Part shown: positions 15,084 to 23,220 of the stretch, in pieces
How the letters are laid out: the number at the start of each line of letters is the position of its first letter
Numbering within the stretch: position 1 is the first letter of the stretch
Source of the DNA: an uncultured Clostridia bacterium
GTDB lineage: Bacteria > Bacillota > Clostridia > TANB77 > CAG-508
NCBI GenBank assembly: GCA_944386205.1
Contig: CALXAE010000003.1
Location: 1-37,936 of the forward strand
Reading direction: 5' to 3'
DNA length: 37,936 bases
Made by a program: the position numbers and the translations under genes
Notes under the pieces: model-generated
Told to the model about the DNA's origin: nothing
What the model saw: the letters and a program-made list of their open reading frames with translations, nothing else
Databases searched by the model: none

Positions 15084-15722
15084 TTATTTTTGTATACTTT
15101 TCTCTAAATATTTTTTAGATATCTCCTTGATATCCAATAAATATATATTTTTTAATGCATAATCTTGCAATAATTTTTCTTTTTTGTCTTCTTCTATCTC
15201 TATTTTACAAACAATTTCCTCTGTATAACTAGTATCTTTTATTTTTATCTCATTCATTTTACAATAATACTTAAATTTTTCAAATTGTTGATACTCAATT
15301 TTCACTTCATATTCTATTCCTTTAACCATTTCTAAATATTCGCTTTTCTCTAAGACTTCTTGTAAGCTATCTGAGTAAGCTCTTACTAATCCACCTGTTC
15401 CTAATAATATTCCTCCAAAATACCTCGTAACAACAATTACTATATTTACTAAATTGTTTTTTTGTAAAATATTTAACATTGGTCCTCCTGCTGTTCCAGA
15501 AGGTTCTCCATCATCGCTAAATCTTTCTACAATCGTTTCATCTTCTAATACACGGTAAGCAATACAGTTATGCCTTGCATCGAAATATTGCTTTTTTATT
15601 TTTTTAATTTCTTCTTCTGCTTGTTCTTTTGATGATACTTTTATTAAATTTGCAATAAATTTTGATTTTTTAACAACAATTTCTGTTTTCATATTTTCTT
15701 TTATAGTTAAATAACAATTCAT
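15084..15722 (-). CDS. yigZ: YigZ/IMPACT-family protein
   Basis: A 212-residue cytoplasmic protein of the UPF0029/IMPACT family. The N-terminal domain has KKSKFIANL, RHNCIAYRV, the signature DDGEPSGTAGGPML, and VVTRYFGGILLGTGGLVRAYSD; a C-terminal DUF1949-like domain follows. The biochemical role is not settled; proteins of this family have been linked to ribosome or translation-stress functions. The start ATG has AGAGGAA upstream. A long palindromic element lies between it and the flavoprotein gene on its 5' side. Confidence 0.92.
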   Translation of the reverse strand: MNCYLTIKENMKTEIVVKKSKFIANLIKVSSKEQAEEEIKKIKKQYFDARHNCIAYRVLEDETIVERFSDDGEPSGTAGGPMLNILQKNNLVNIVIVVTRYFGGILLGTGGLVRAYSDSLQEVLEKSEYLEMVKGIEYEVKIEYQQFEKFKYYCKMNEIKIKDTSYTEEIVCKIEIEEDKKEKLLQDYALKNIYLLDIKEISKKYLEKSIQK

Positions 15723-15743
15723 TTTTTATTCCTCTTCTTTTCT

Positions 15744-15894
15744 GTCCAATTGGGGACGTTTCTTTTTGAGACATTATTATGTAAAGTTTGCCATTATAAA
15801 AAAATATAAATATAAGTGTAAAGTCATTATTATTTTTATTAATAAATAGAACTTTACATAATAATGTCTCAAAAAGAAACGTCCCCAATTGGAC
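15744..15894. repeat. REP/MITE-like palindromic element 1
   Basis: Two perfect 45-bp inverted arms (15744-15788 and 15850-15894) around a 61-base A/T-rich centre. The outer part of each arm reads CCAATTGGGGACG and continues with TTTCTTTTTGAGAC. There is no coding content. It lies between the stop of the flavoprotein gene (15899) and the start of yigZ. It shares TTGGGGACG with elements 2 and 3. Confidence 0.85.
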
Positions 15895-15898
15895 AAAA

Positions 15899-17203
15899 CT
15901 ACAAACCTGCCACATATCCAGTTGAATATGCTATCTGCAAATTAAATCCTCCTGTATAGCTATCTACGTCAATGATTTCTCCTGCAAAATATAATCCCTT
16001 TACTTTTTTAGATTCCATTGTTTTTGGATTTATTTCTTTGATATTAATTCCTCCACTTGTGATGATTGCTTCTTCGATTGGTCTAAATCCTTTTATAGTC
16101 ATTTCAAAGTTTTTTATAATCTTAACAAGTTCTTCTCTTTCTTTTTTTGTGATTTCATTTACTTTTTTGTCTGGCTGTATGTTGCTTTTTCGTATGATAA
16201 TTGGAATTAATTTTTGAGGTAATAATTTTTCTAAACTATTTTTAAATTGCTTATTTTTTACTTCTTCAAAGTCTCTCAAAATACGTGTATCTAATTTCTT
16301 TTCATCTAATGCTGGCTTTAAGTCTATTTTTAATATAATTTTTTTCTCTTTTAGTAATCTATCAATTTGTTTATATCTTACCAAATGTGCTGATGCACTT
16401 AAAATCGTTGGCCCTGAAACCCCAAAATGGGTAAATAGCATTTCTCCAAAGTCTTCATAAATTGTTTTATTTTTTTCTATGTCTAACAACTGTATTCCTA
16501 CATTTCTTAAACTTAACCCTTGTAACTCCTTACATTCTTGCTTTTCAAATGTTTCTAATGGTACCAATGATGGCTTTATGGCTGTTACAGTATGTCCTAA
16601 TTTTTCTGCCAATATATATCCATCTCCTGTTGAACCTGTTAATGGATAGCTTTTTCCTCCTGTTGCCAATATGACTTTGTCTGCTTGTAATATGCCATGA
16701 TTGGTCTTTACACCTGTTACTTTTTTATCAATTATTTTTTTCGACTTTTCTTTTCCATTAATATTTTCTTTATTGCTTCCATCATTTGATTTTACCAATA
16801 TTTCTGATACAGTTATATTATATCGCACTTCTATATTTAGTTCATTTATTCTTTTTGTAAAACATGCTAACACATCTATTGATTTATCTGTTACAGGGAA
16901 TATTCGATTTCCTCTTTCTTCTTTAACATCTAGCCCTTGTTGTTTTAGGAAATAAATAATATCTTTATTTGTAAATTGTTGAAAAGCACTATGTAAAAAT
17001 ATACCATTTCCAGGGGTATTTTTTATAAATTCTTCCATATCAAGTGATGAAGTGATATTACATCTTCCTTTTCCTGTAATTAATAGCTTTTTTCCTAGTT
17101 GTCCATTTTTTTCCAATATGATAACTTCATTTCCATTTTCTTTTGCAGTAATTCCTGCCATCATACCAGCAGGGCCACCACCAATGACAATTACTTTACT
17201 CAT
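15899..17203 (-). CDS. HI0933/BaiN-family FAD-dependent oxidoreductase
   Basis: A 434-residue flavoprotein of the YhiN/HI0933 family. The N-terminal Rossmann motif is GGGPAGMMAG with an acidic E30-region (IILEKNGQLGKK), then GKGRCNIT, ATGGKSYPLTGSTGDGY, VSGPTILSAS, and the C-terminal FAD-binding block GLYFAGEIIDVDSYTGGFNLQIAYSTGYVAG. A family member, BaiN, is reported in bile-acid dehydroxylation, but most are uncharacterised, so no substrate is assigned. It has palindromic elements on both sides: element 1 starts 4 bases past its stop, and element 2 lies upstream. Confidence 0.9.
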   Translation of the reverse strand: MSKVIVIGGGPAGMMAGITAKENGNEVIILEKNGQLGKKLLITGKGRCNITSSLDMEEFIKNTPGNGIFLHSAFQQFTNKDIIYFLKQQGLDVKEERGNRIFPVTDKSIDVLACFTKRINELNIEVRYNITVSEILVKSNDGSNKENINGKEKSKKIIDKKVTGVKTNHGILQADKVILATGGKSYPLTGSTGDGYILAEKLGHTVTAIKPSLVPLETFEKQECKELQGLSLRNVGIQLLDIEKNKTIYEDFGEMLFTHFGVSGPTILSASAHLVRYKQIDRLLKEKKIILKIDLKPALDEKKLDTRILRDFEEVKNKQFKNSLEKLLPQKLIPIIIRKSNIQPDKKVNEITKKEREELVKIIKNFEMTIKGFRPIEEAIITSGGINIKEINPKTMESKKVKGLYFAGEIIDVDSYTGGFNLQIAYSTGYVAGL

Positions 17204-17218
17204 ATAAATTCCTTTCTG

Positions 17219-17321
17219 TGATGATTTGGGGACGGAGAAAAAATCATCATTCTAATTAAATTAATAAATTTATAGTATTACTTTAAGAAATGATGATTTT
17301 TTCTCCGTCCCCAAATCATCA
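17219..17321. repeat. REP/MITE-like palindromic element 2
   Basis: Perfect 33-bp inverted arms at 17219-17251 and 17289-17321 around a 37-base centre. Each arm holds GATGATTTGGGGACGG and an AATCATCATT end, and so can also fold on itself. The last three bases of the right arm are the stop codon (TGA) of the PLP-enzyme gene that follows. Confidence 0.85.
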
Positions 17322-18554
17322 TTTTTTCATCTCTTCTATTGCTTTTAATATTCCATATTTTCCGTAATCATAAGTTAAACCACCTTGCATATATGCTATA
17401 TATGGTTCTCTAATTGGTCCATCACAACTAAGTTCAATAGTTGAACCTTCTGTAAACGTTCCTGCTGCCATAATTACTTCATCTTCATATCCTCCCATTG
17501 GACTTGGCTCTGGAACTACTGAAGAATCAATTGGGGATCCTTTTTGAATTCCTTGACAGAATTTTATTAATTTTTCAGCTGTTCCTAGATGAATTGTTTG
17601 TACAATATCTGCTCTTTCTTCATTGTATTTTGGTTCTACTGTATATCCTAATTCTTCTAAAATAGCACTTGCAAATACTGCTGTTTTGACACTACTTGCT
17701 ACTACTTGTGGTGCAAAAAATAGTCCTTTTAATAAATTGGTATTTTGATTTAAAGAAGGTCCTATTTCTTTTCCAATTCCTGGTGCTGTTAATCTTTCCG
17801 CACATAATTTAATCAAATACTCTTTTCCCACAATATATGCTCCACTTGTGGCAATACCAGCACCTAAATTTTTCATTAATGACCCTACTGCAATATCTGC
17901 TCCAACTTCAATTGGTTCTCTATCTTGCACAAATTCTCCATAACAGTTATCTACCATGATAATAACTTCTTTGTTGACTTCTCTTATAGCTTTTATTGCT
18001 CTTTCAATTTTTTCTATTGTCAAACTTTCTCTTGTAGAATATCCTCTTGACCTTTGAATTTCAACTAATTTAATATCTTGTTTTGCTAATCTTTCTTTTA
18101 TTTTTTCAATATCAAAATCATTATTAACTAATTCAATTTGTTCATAATGAATTCCATAGGCTTTTAATGAACTTTCGCTTACTTCTTTTCCAATTCCAAT
18201 GACAGTTTGTAGGGTATCATATGGTGCACCTGTTATACTAAGCATAGTATCATTTGGACGCAATAATCCTGATAGGGTAATTGCTAAAGCATGTGTTCCT
18301 GAGATAAATTGCGCTCTTACTAAACTATCTTCTGCTTTAAATATTTTGGCATAGATTTCTTCTATTTTGTTTCTTCCTACTTCATCTATTCCATATCCTG
18401 TTGAACTTGCTAAGTGCATTTCTTGTAAATTACATTCTTGAAATGCCTCAATTACTTTAATACTATTTTTACTACATATTTCTTCTATTTTTTTGAATTG
18501 TGGTTCTATCTTTTTTTCTATTTTTTTTGATAATTCTAATAATTCTTGATTCAT
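17319..18554 (-). CDS. YnbB-type PLP-dependent enzyme (methionine gamma-lyase / 'aluminium resistance' family)
   Basis: A 411-residue fold-type I PLP enzyme. Seen are STGYGIDEVGR, RAQFISGTHALAITLSGLLRPND, MVDNCYGEFV (the Asp that holds the PLP ring) and GSLMKNLGAG (the PLP-binding lysine, near residue 230). The C-terminal segment SSVVPEPSPMGGYEDEVIMAAGTF...ELSCDGP is typical of the YnbB family found in many Firmicutes. It probably acts on sulfur amino acids; the true substrate is not known. The gene lies upstream of the flavoprotein gene on the same strand. Its stop codon falls in element 2. Confidence 0.9.
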   Translation of the reverse strand: MNQELLELSKKIEKKIEPQFKKIEEICSKNSIKVIEAFQECNLQEMHLASSTGYGIDEVGRNKIEEIYAKIFKAEDSLVRAQFISGTHALAITLSGLLRPNDTMLSITGAPYDTLQTVIGIGKEVSESSLKAYGIHYEQIELVNNDFDIEKIKERLAKQDIKLVEIQRSRGYSTRESLTIEKIERAIKAIREVNKEVIIMVDNCYGEFVQDREPIEVGADIAVGSLMKNLGAGIATSGAYIVGKEYLIKLCAERLTAPGIGKEIGPSLNQNTNLLKGLFFAPQVVASSVKTAVFASAILEELGYTVEPKYNEERADIVQTIHLGTAEKLIKFCQGIQKGSPIDSSVVPEPSPMGGYEDEVIMAAGTFTEGSTIELSCDGPIREPYIAYMQGGLTYDYGKYGILKAIEEMKK

Positions 18555-18864
18555 CTTTTTCCCCCTATTTATTTGTAAACTTATTTTTCTGATATTTTTT
18601 CTTGTCTAATAATTCCTTAATCCTTAATTATTTATACTATAATAACATCTCTATTCCATTGCTATTCAGACTACATATATCCAATACATTATATACATTA
18701 TTTTGCAGTACTGCATAAGCAATCAGTACCTCTATTTTACTATATTTTACATAATTTAGCAAGAATTTCTTTATTTTTTCACCTAATTGTGTTATAACGC
18801 CAAACATGTTACTACATTAACGGTTCTAGAATATATAGAATCACATGCCATAAGGAGGTTTTTT
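18555..18864. other. Divergent gap between the YnbB-type gene and a small membrane-protein gene
   Basis: A/T-rich, with a perfect 12-bp palindrome TGCAGTACTGCA at 18704-18715 and a short TTCTA/TAGAA stem near 18824-18840. No strong sigma-A promoter for the plus-strand gene was found. Confidence 0.5.
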
Positions 18865-19050
18865 ATGTATCTTTTAGCAGTAGTATTGGTGGGGATTATC
18901 GTATGTTTACTAGTAGAGGTGATCTCATTGGATGCAATAATCATCTCGATTAGCATTATTGTCGCAGCATGTATAATTAGTTCGACAATTAAAAAACAAA
19001 TGAAGACACGGCAAAATAATGATAGTAAAGATGAAAATGATAATGAATGA
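18865..19050 (+). CDS. Small membrane protein, 61 residues
   Basis: The start is the ATG at 18865-18867, because AAGGAGG lies 7 bases upstream; the longer frame upstream has no such site. It has two hydrophobic helices (about 1-18 and 22-43: MYLLAVVLVGIIVCLLV and DAIIISISIIVAACIIS), then a hydrophilic tail of Lys, Asn, Asp and Glu. It is a single-gene unit on the plus strand among minus-strand genes and has its own terminator. No family was recognised. The strong ribosome binding site and terminator argue that it is real. Confidence 0.7.
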   Translation: MYLLAVVLVGIIVCLLVEVISLDAIIISISIIVAACIISSTIKKQMKTRQNNDSKDENDNE

Positions 19051-19056
19051 AACTAG

Positions 19057-19081
19057 TAGCCTCCTTATGAGGCTATTTTTA
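19057..19081 (+). terminator. Terminator of the small membrane-protein gene
   Basis: TAGCCTC (19057-19063) pairs with GAGGCTA (19069-19075), followed by a T-run. A second hairpin (TTGTATAG at 19082-19089 with CTATACAA at 19108-19115) follows directly. Confidence 0.8.
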
Positions 19082-19116
19082 TTGTATAGAAAAATCGAAG
19101 ATTTTGACTATACAAC

Positions 19117-19147
19117 AAAAAAAACTAGAAGCTTTGATACTTCTAGT
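19117..19147 (-). terminator. Terminator of the rpsF-ssb-rpsR operon
   Basis: ACTAGAAG (19124-19131) pairs with CTTCTAGT (19140-19147). On the minus strand eight T follow the stem. Confidence 0.8.
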
Positions 19148-19172
19148 CCTTTTTAATAATTTTAAAAATTTA

Positions 19173-19451
19173 TTATTTTTGTGCATATGGTAATAAAGCA
19201 ATGTGTCTTGCTCTTTTAATAGCAATTGTAATATCTCTTTGATGTTTAGCACACATTCCAGTATTTCTTCTTGGTAAAATTTTACCTTTATCACTAATGA
19301 ATTTTTTTAATTGTTCTGGATTTTTGTAATCTAAAACAAAGTTTTTATCGCTACATAAAACACATACTTTTTTTCTTTGTTTTCTGAATCTTGGATTGTA
19401 ATCCTCATCATAGTTTTTATTATTTCTTTTATTTTGTTTTTTATCTGCCAT
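19173..19451 (-). CDS. rpsR: 30S ribosomal protein S18 (zinc-binding form)
   Basis: A 92-residue protein that pairs with S6 on the 30S platform. Residues C30-x-x-C33 and C67-x-x-H70 form a complete zinc site, so this is the C+ version. [40 protein letters not shown] is family-typical in order and spacing. It is the last gene of the rpsF-ssb-rpsR operon, ended by a clear terminator. Confidence 0.98.
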   Translation of the reverse strand: MADKKQNKRNNKNYDEDYNPRFRKQRKKVCVLCSDKNFVLDYKNPEQLKKFISDKGKILPRRNTGMCAKHQRDITIAIKRARHIALLPYAQK

Positions 19452-19474
19452 TTTCTATTTTCCCCCCTAACAAA

Positions 19475-19903
19475 TTAGAATGGTAGGTCATCACTTGAAG
19501 ACATTTCAAAATCTGCTCCCATATTTCCCGGTGCTGTATTTCCAAATGTATTTTCAAAAGATGTACTATTTGTTTCTCCATCTCTTTTACTATCCGCAAA
19601 ATATGCTTCCTCTGCTACAACTTCTGTAACATAGTGTTTTTGTCCTTGGTCATCATCCCAAGTTCTTGTTTGAATTCTTCCGATAACACCTACTTGTTGA
19701 CCTTTCTTAAAGTATTTACTACAAAATTCTCCTAATTTACTCCATGCAACAATATTGATAAAATCTGCTTGTCTTTCTTCTCCTTGTCTTACAAATCTTC
19801 TATTAACTGCTAGACTAAATGAAGATACTAATGTATTATTTGTTTGTGTATATCTTGTTTCTGGGTCTCTTGTTAATCTTCCCATTAAAATTACTTTGTT
19901 CAT
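19475..19903 (-). CDS. ssb: Single-stranded DNA-binding protein
   Basis: A 142-residue SSB: an N-terminal OB-fold (MNKVILMGRLTRDPETRYTQ, DFINIVAWSKLGEFCSKYFKKGQQVGVIGRIQTRTW), a short Asn/Thr/Gly-rich linker, and the acidic C-terminal tip DDLPF that recruits replication and repair partners. It is the middle gene of the classic rpsF-ssb-rpsR operon. Confidence 0.98.
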   Translation of the reverse strand: MNKVILMGRLTRDPETRYTQTNNTLVSSFSLAVNRRFVRQGEERQADFINIVAWSKLGEFCSKYFKKGQQVGVIGRIQTRTWDDDQGQKHYVTEVVAEEAYFADSKRDGETNSTSFENTFGNTAPGNMGADFEMSSSDDLPF

Positions 19904-19951
19904 CTCTTATCACCTTTCTTTACTTTAAATAAAGGCCCCATCTTTATTTAA

Positions 19952-20236
19952 TTATTTTTCTACTTTTACAGTAATGAATTTTATAATATCATCTGTAATT
20001 CTGTAAACTCTTTCAAGTTCAGCTATTAATTCTGGTTTTGCTTCAAAGTTGAATAAAAGATATGTAGCTTCTTTGAATTTTTTAATATCATAAGCTAATC
20101 TTCTTTTTCCCATGTTTTCAACTGATTCCACTTTACCATTTTCATTGATTAATCCTGTGAATTTTTCTTCTAAAGCTTTTAAACCTGCTTCATCAACATT
20201 TGGACTAACAATGATAATACTTTCGTATTTGTTCAT
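19952..20236 (-). CDS. rpsF: 30S ribosomal protein S6
   Basis: A 94-residue protein with MNKYESIIIVSPNVDE, VENMGKRRLAYDIKKFKEATYLLFNFEA and RITDDIIKFITVK. The start is the second of two close ATGs (20234-20236), because GGAGGTGA is 9 bases from it and only 3 from the first. First gene of the rpsF-ssb-rpsR operon. Confidence 0.97.
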   Translation of the reverse strand: MNKYESIIIVSPNVDEAGLKALEEKFTGLINENGKVESVENMGKRRLAYDIKKFKEATYLLFNFEAKPELIAELERVYRITDDIIKFITVKVEK

Positions 20237-20249
20237 TATCATTCACCTC

Positions 20250-20311
20250 CCTATGGATTTATAACCTGCAATTCTTTGCAAGTAGAGACTAAAAATAGCC
20301 ATGCTATTTTT
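20250..20311 (-). promoter_or_regulatory. Structured leader of the rpsF operon
   Basis: Two hairpins lie between the promoter and rpsF. AAAAATAGC/GCTATTTTT (20291-20299 and 20303-20311) is followed by a short T-run when read on the minus strand and could attenuate. A TGCAA/TTGCA hairpin lies nearer the gene. Leaders of this operon in other Firmicutes bind the S6-S18 complex, but I could not match the known motif base for base. Confidence 0.4.
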
Positions 20312-20322
20312 AAAGCACAACT

Positions 20323-20351
20323 ATTTTATCATATTTTTTTATAGATTTCAA
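20323..20351 (-). promoter_or_regulatory. Promoter of the rpsF-ssb-rpsR operon
   Basis: Minus-strand TTGAAA (20346-20351), 17-base spacer, TAAAAT (20323-20328). Confidence 0.65.
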
Positions 20352-20391
20352 GTGTATTTTTCATTTTTGTCTAATCAATTAATAAAACCTA

Positions 20392-20964
20392 TTATTCTTT
20401 GTAAAAATCAAATGTTGGATTTTTTTTCTCTTTTTCTCTTTGTATCTCAAACCACTTTGGTGCCACAAAACAATATAAACCTATTAGTATTATACTATAT
20501 ACTACAATATACGCTCTAATCGATTGTGCATAATACTCTTCTCGATGTTCTTCCATATATTTTTGTAAATTTTCTCCTGCTTTCCTTAAAGTCTCTCTAA
20601 CTTCTTCTAATTGCTTTCTTTCTCTTTCTGTCAAGGTTTCATCATATTGTATTGCCTGATTAGAAAATTGCATAGATAAGCCTTCTTCATATTCTGCAAT
20701 TGATTTTACAACATCAATAACATTACATACAATCATTATTATCATAAATACAAGTGCAATCTTTTTTACAGTTTCCAAATCTAAATCTTTCCAAAAAATT
20801 TTTATTCCCACATATATAATAATAATATTTTTTACTAAATAGACTATATATGACAATAATTCAGTAATCTCTATCTGTGTAAATTGTTGTATCAGATTAA
20901 TCACTATATTTAAAGCTAGGTCTAATACAATTAATTTGACAACCCCTATTACAATTTCTTTCAT
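20392..20964 (-). CDS. Four-helix membrane protein, unrecognised
   Basis: A 190-residue protein with hydrophobic segments at about 5-28, 35-58, 65-86 and 147-171. A charged helical region lies between the third and fourth (about 100-145: DETLTERERKQLEEVRETLRKAGENLQKYMEEHREE), probably a coiled coil. The C-terminus is short and basic. It has a TTGACA promoter and an AAGGGG ribosome binding site. It lies upstream of rpsF on the same strand, but rpsF has its own promoter. No function assigned. Confidence 0.7.
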   Translation of the reverse strand: MKEIVIGVVKLIVLDLALNIVINLIQQFTQIEITELLSYIVYLVKNIIIIYVGIKIFWKDLDLETVKKIALVFMIIMIVCNVIDVVKSIAEYEEGLSMQFSNQAIQYDETLTERERKQLEEVRETLRKAGENLQKYMEEHREEYYAQSIRAYIVVYSIILIGLYCFVAPKWFEIQREKEKKNPTFDFYKE

Positions 20965-20998
20965 TTTTATTAATCCCCTTTTTATTTCTTACAGTTTT

Positions 20999-21026
20999 AT
21001 TTTATACATATTTTTTTATATGTCAA
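20999..21026 (-). promoter_or_regulatory. Promoter of the four-helix membrane-protein gene
   Basis: Minus-strand TTGACA (21021-21026), 16-base spacer, TAAAAT (20999-21004). Confidence 0.6.
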
Positions 21027-21087
21027 TTTTTTATTATTATTTTTTGCTTATATTAGTTACAATTCACAGATTAAATTAACTAAAAAG

Positions 21088-22665
21088 CTATATTGCTTCT
21101 AATTTTCTATAATTCTCCATACATAATTTTTTTGCTTCTGGTTTCATAAAGGTTAGTCTTTCAATTAATCTTTGATAATGTTCTTTAGAGTTTTCTAATA
21201 CATCTTCTAATTTGTTTATTTTTTTATTTGCATGTGCATTATAGTATTGAATCCCCTCCTCTATTTGTTCTTTAGAAACTGTATAATGTCCAAAATAAAT
21301 TAGATTAAACAAATCTTTCCATTCATTTTCATCAAAAGATACTTTTTCCATATATTGTTTAATAATGGAATAAGAACTATTTTCATACATTTTTTTAAGT
21401 ATCATTTTTCTCGCTTTTATCACATCCAATAATTCTTTTGGTAGATTTTCTATATCTTCTAAAGTAATCACATTTTCTCTTAAATAATCCTGTATAACTC
21501 TGATTGCATAATATAATACAGTATTATTTTCTTCTAAGATTGAAGCTCCTGCATAATCTCTAATATGAATTGCCTTAGACCTAAGAACAGCTAATGGATT
21601 AACTTCACTAATAATTTGAGTTCTATAAAAATATCCTTTGTCCAATAAAGAATATGAGATCACGTTTGTATATATATTATTAATAATATCTTTATAAGAA
21701 TCTGTATATAAGTTATTTAAACCATATAATTGTTCATTTCCCCAAGTTGCAATATTACCATTATAACTAATTAAATAATCTAATCCCCATTCATTATTTC
21801 TATTTTTCACTAACGATGGATTACTATATGAATTGTATTTCATATCATTATCAAAAAGTGTAATTAATTCTTCTAGATTTATATTTGGGTTGTTTAAATT
21901 CACTTTCAAATTAGAATGAAATATTTGTGCAATTCCTACACTAATTTTATATCCATCTGGAAAATGTAATGCATATCTATATAATCCAATCTTAAAAATT
22001 TCTTCATTATCTGATACATATTTTTTTCCTTCTGTTTTTATACAACCAGAATAATGTTCAATAACCTTATCAATAGAGTTGTCCCCTGTTAATGTATGTA
22101 ATTGTAATTCAAAATTTTCTTTGTCTGAAAAAAAATTCTTGAATACATCAATAATATTAAAAATACAATCTATCCCAATTTTAGATATATGCCATTTATC
22201 CATACTTATTCTAAGTACAACTTTTGTTGGTGTTTTTCTTTGACATAATGCTTCATACATTTCACCAATCATATTTTTGCAAACTTTGTCATCTGCACCC
22301 CACATTCCACTAGTAACAATTACAATTCTATCTGTTTTTGCTCTTTTTATAGTTTCTTTTATATATTCAAATTTTTTAAAAGGTTCTCCTCCACCTAAAA
22401 TAGATAAATATCCATTGTTTGAACTATTGATAAAAGTAATAAATTTTTCAAATCCTTCTCTCGAAAATTCATATTGCTCTCTTGGTAAATCAAATCCTTC
22501 ATTGTCTGATCTAAAAAAGCAATGTGAACATTGAACGTCACAGAATTTTGTAAAAAATACAAAAGCCATTGTTTTGCCATTAAATGTTTTCAATTTATCT
22601 TCACGAATTTTGACCTTTGTAACAATTTCTTTAATATATTTATTAGGTTTATCAAAAATATTCAT
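21088..22665 (-). CDS. Radical SAM protein of unknown substrate
   Basis: A 525-residue protein with the cluster-binding motif C42-x3-C46-x2-C49 (FCDVQCSHCFF), followed by LGGGEPF, the SAM-contacting GGE motif, and VTSGMWG. The radical SAM core spans about residues 30-260. The rest is helical and lacks the cysteine set of a SPASM domain, so it may carry only one iron-sulfur cluster. The ATG at 22663-22665 is preferred: GGAGGG lies about 10 bases upstream, and the earlier ATG overlaps that ribosome binding site. It is the third gene of a tight set after an unrecognised protein and a histidine phosphatase (about 20 bases from the latter). Product unknown; peptide or small-molecule modification are both open. 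Confidence 0.85.
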   Translation of the reverse strand: MNIFDKPNKYIKEIVTKVKIREDKLKTFNGKTMAFVFFTKFCDVQCSHCFFRSDNEGFDLPREQYEFSREGFEKFITFINSSNNGYLSILGGGEPFKKFEYIKETIKRAKTDRIVIVTSGMWGADDKVCKNMIGEMYEALCQRKTPTKVVLRISMDKWHISKIGIDCIFNIIDVFKNFFSDKENFELQLHTLTGDNSIDKVIEHYSGCIKTEGKKYVSDNEEIFKIGLYRYALHFPDGYKISVGIAQIFHSNLKVNLNNPNINLEELITLFDNDMKYNSYSNPSLVKNRNNEWGLDYLISYNGNIATWGNEQLYGLNNLYTDSYKDIINNIYTNVISYSLLDKGYFYRTQIISEVNPLAVLRSKAIHIRDYAGASILEENNTVLYYAIRVIQDYLRENVITLEDIENLPKELLDVIKARKMILKKMYENSSYSIIKQYMEKVSFDENEWKDLFNLIYFGHYTVSKEQIEEGIQYYNAHANKKINKLEDVLENSKEHYQRLIERLTFMKPEAKKLCMENYRKLEAI

Positions 22666-22685
22666 TTGTATAAATCCCTCCATAA

Positions 22686-23210
22686 CTAAAATTTAATAAT
22701 TTCACAAGTTTTAAAATGATAGCAAAATAAATTGCTATTTTTAGGAATCCCTTTAAAATAGCTACAAATTGCTGGAATCACACCAGCATGTGTTACTATT
22801 AGTACATCCTTTTTTTCATATATTTCTTTATACTCATCTAAAAAATTATAAACACGATTTAATAATTGTTGTACACTTTCAGCTTTATCATAATGGCAAT
22901 CAAGAGAATAATTCCAAAATAAATTACAATCAAAATCTTCTTTTCTTAATCCTTCAAATTCTCCAAAATCTCTTTCTATAATTCTTGAATCTATAACAAT
23001 AGGTGTTTTTTTGTTACTAATAATTTCTGCTGTTTTTTTAGCACGTATTAATGGTGATGAAATGATTTTATAAAATTTAGTTTGATTTAATAATTCTTTT
23101 GTTAGATTTGCCTCCTGAATTCCCAAATTGTTTAACGGAATATCTGCTCTTCCTTGAATTTTATTCTCTAAATTCCAATCTGTTTTACCATGTCTAATCA
23201 CATATAACAT
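22686..23210 (-). CDS. Histidine phosphatase (phosphoglycerate mutase-like)
   Basis: A 174-residue enzyme with the full histidine phosphatase set: R6-H7-G (IRHGKTDWN), R56 in SSPLIRA, E79 in ERDFGEFEG and H141 in VTHAGV. These enzymes remove phosphate from small metabolites through a phosphohistidine. It is a clear paralogue of the enzyme at 36369-36944, sharing DIPLN and a LFW.Y...YHY-like block. It begins 10 bases after the unrecognised gene and precedes the radical SAM gene; the three form one transcription unit. Confidence 0.92.
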   Translation of the reverse strand: MLYVIRHGKTDWNLENKIQGRADIPLNNLGIQEANLTKELLNQTKFYKIISSPLIRAKKTAEIISNKKTPIVIDSRIIERDFGEFEGLRKEDFDCNLFWNYSLDCHYDKAESVQQLLNRVYNFLDEYKEIYEKKDVLIVTHAGVIPAICSYFKGIPKNSNLFCYHFKTCEIIKF

Positions 23211-23220
23211 AATTAAAACC

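Noticed and set aside
15670-15915. 81-residue frame across palindromic element 1.
   Set aside because: It runs through the inverted repeat and overlaps yigZ and the flavoprotein gene; no ribosome binding site.
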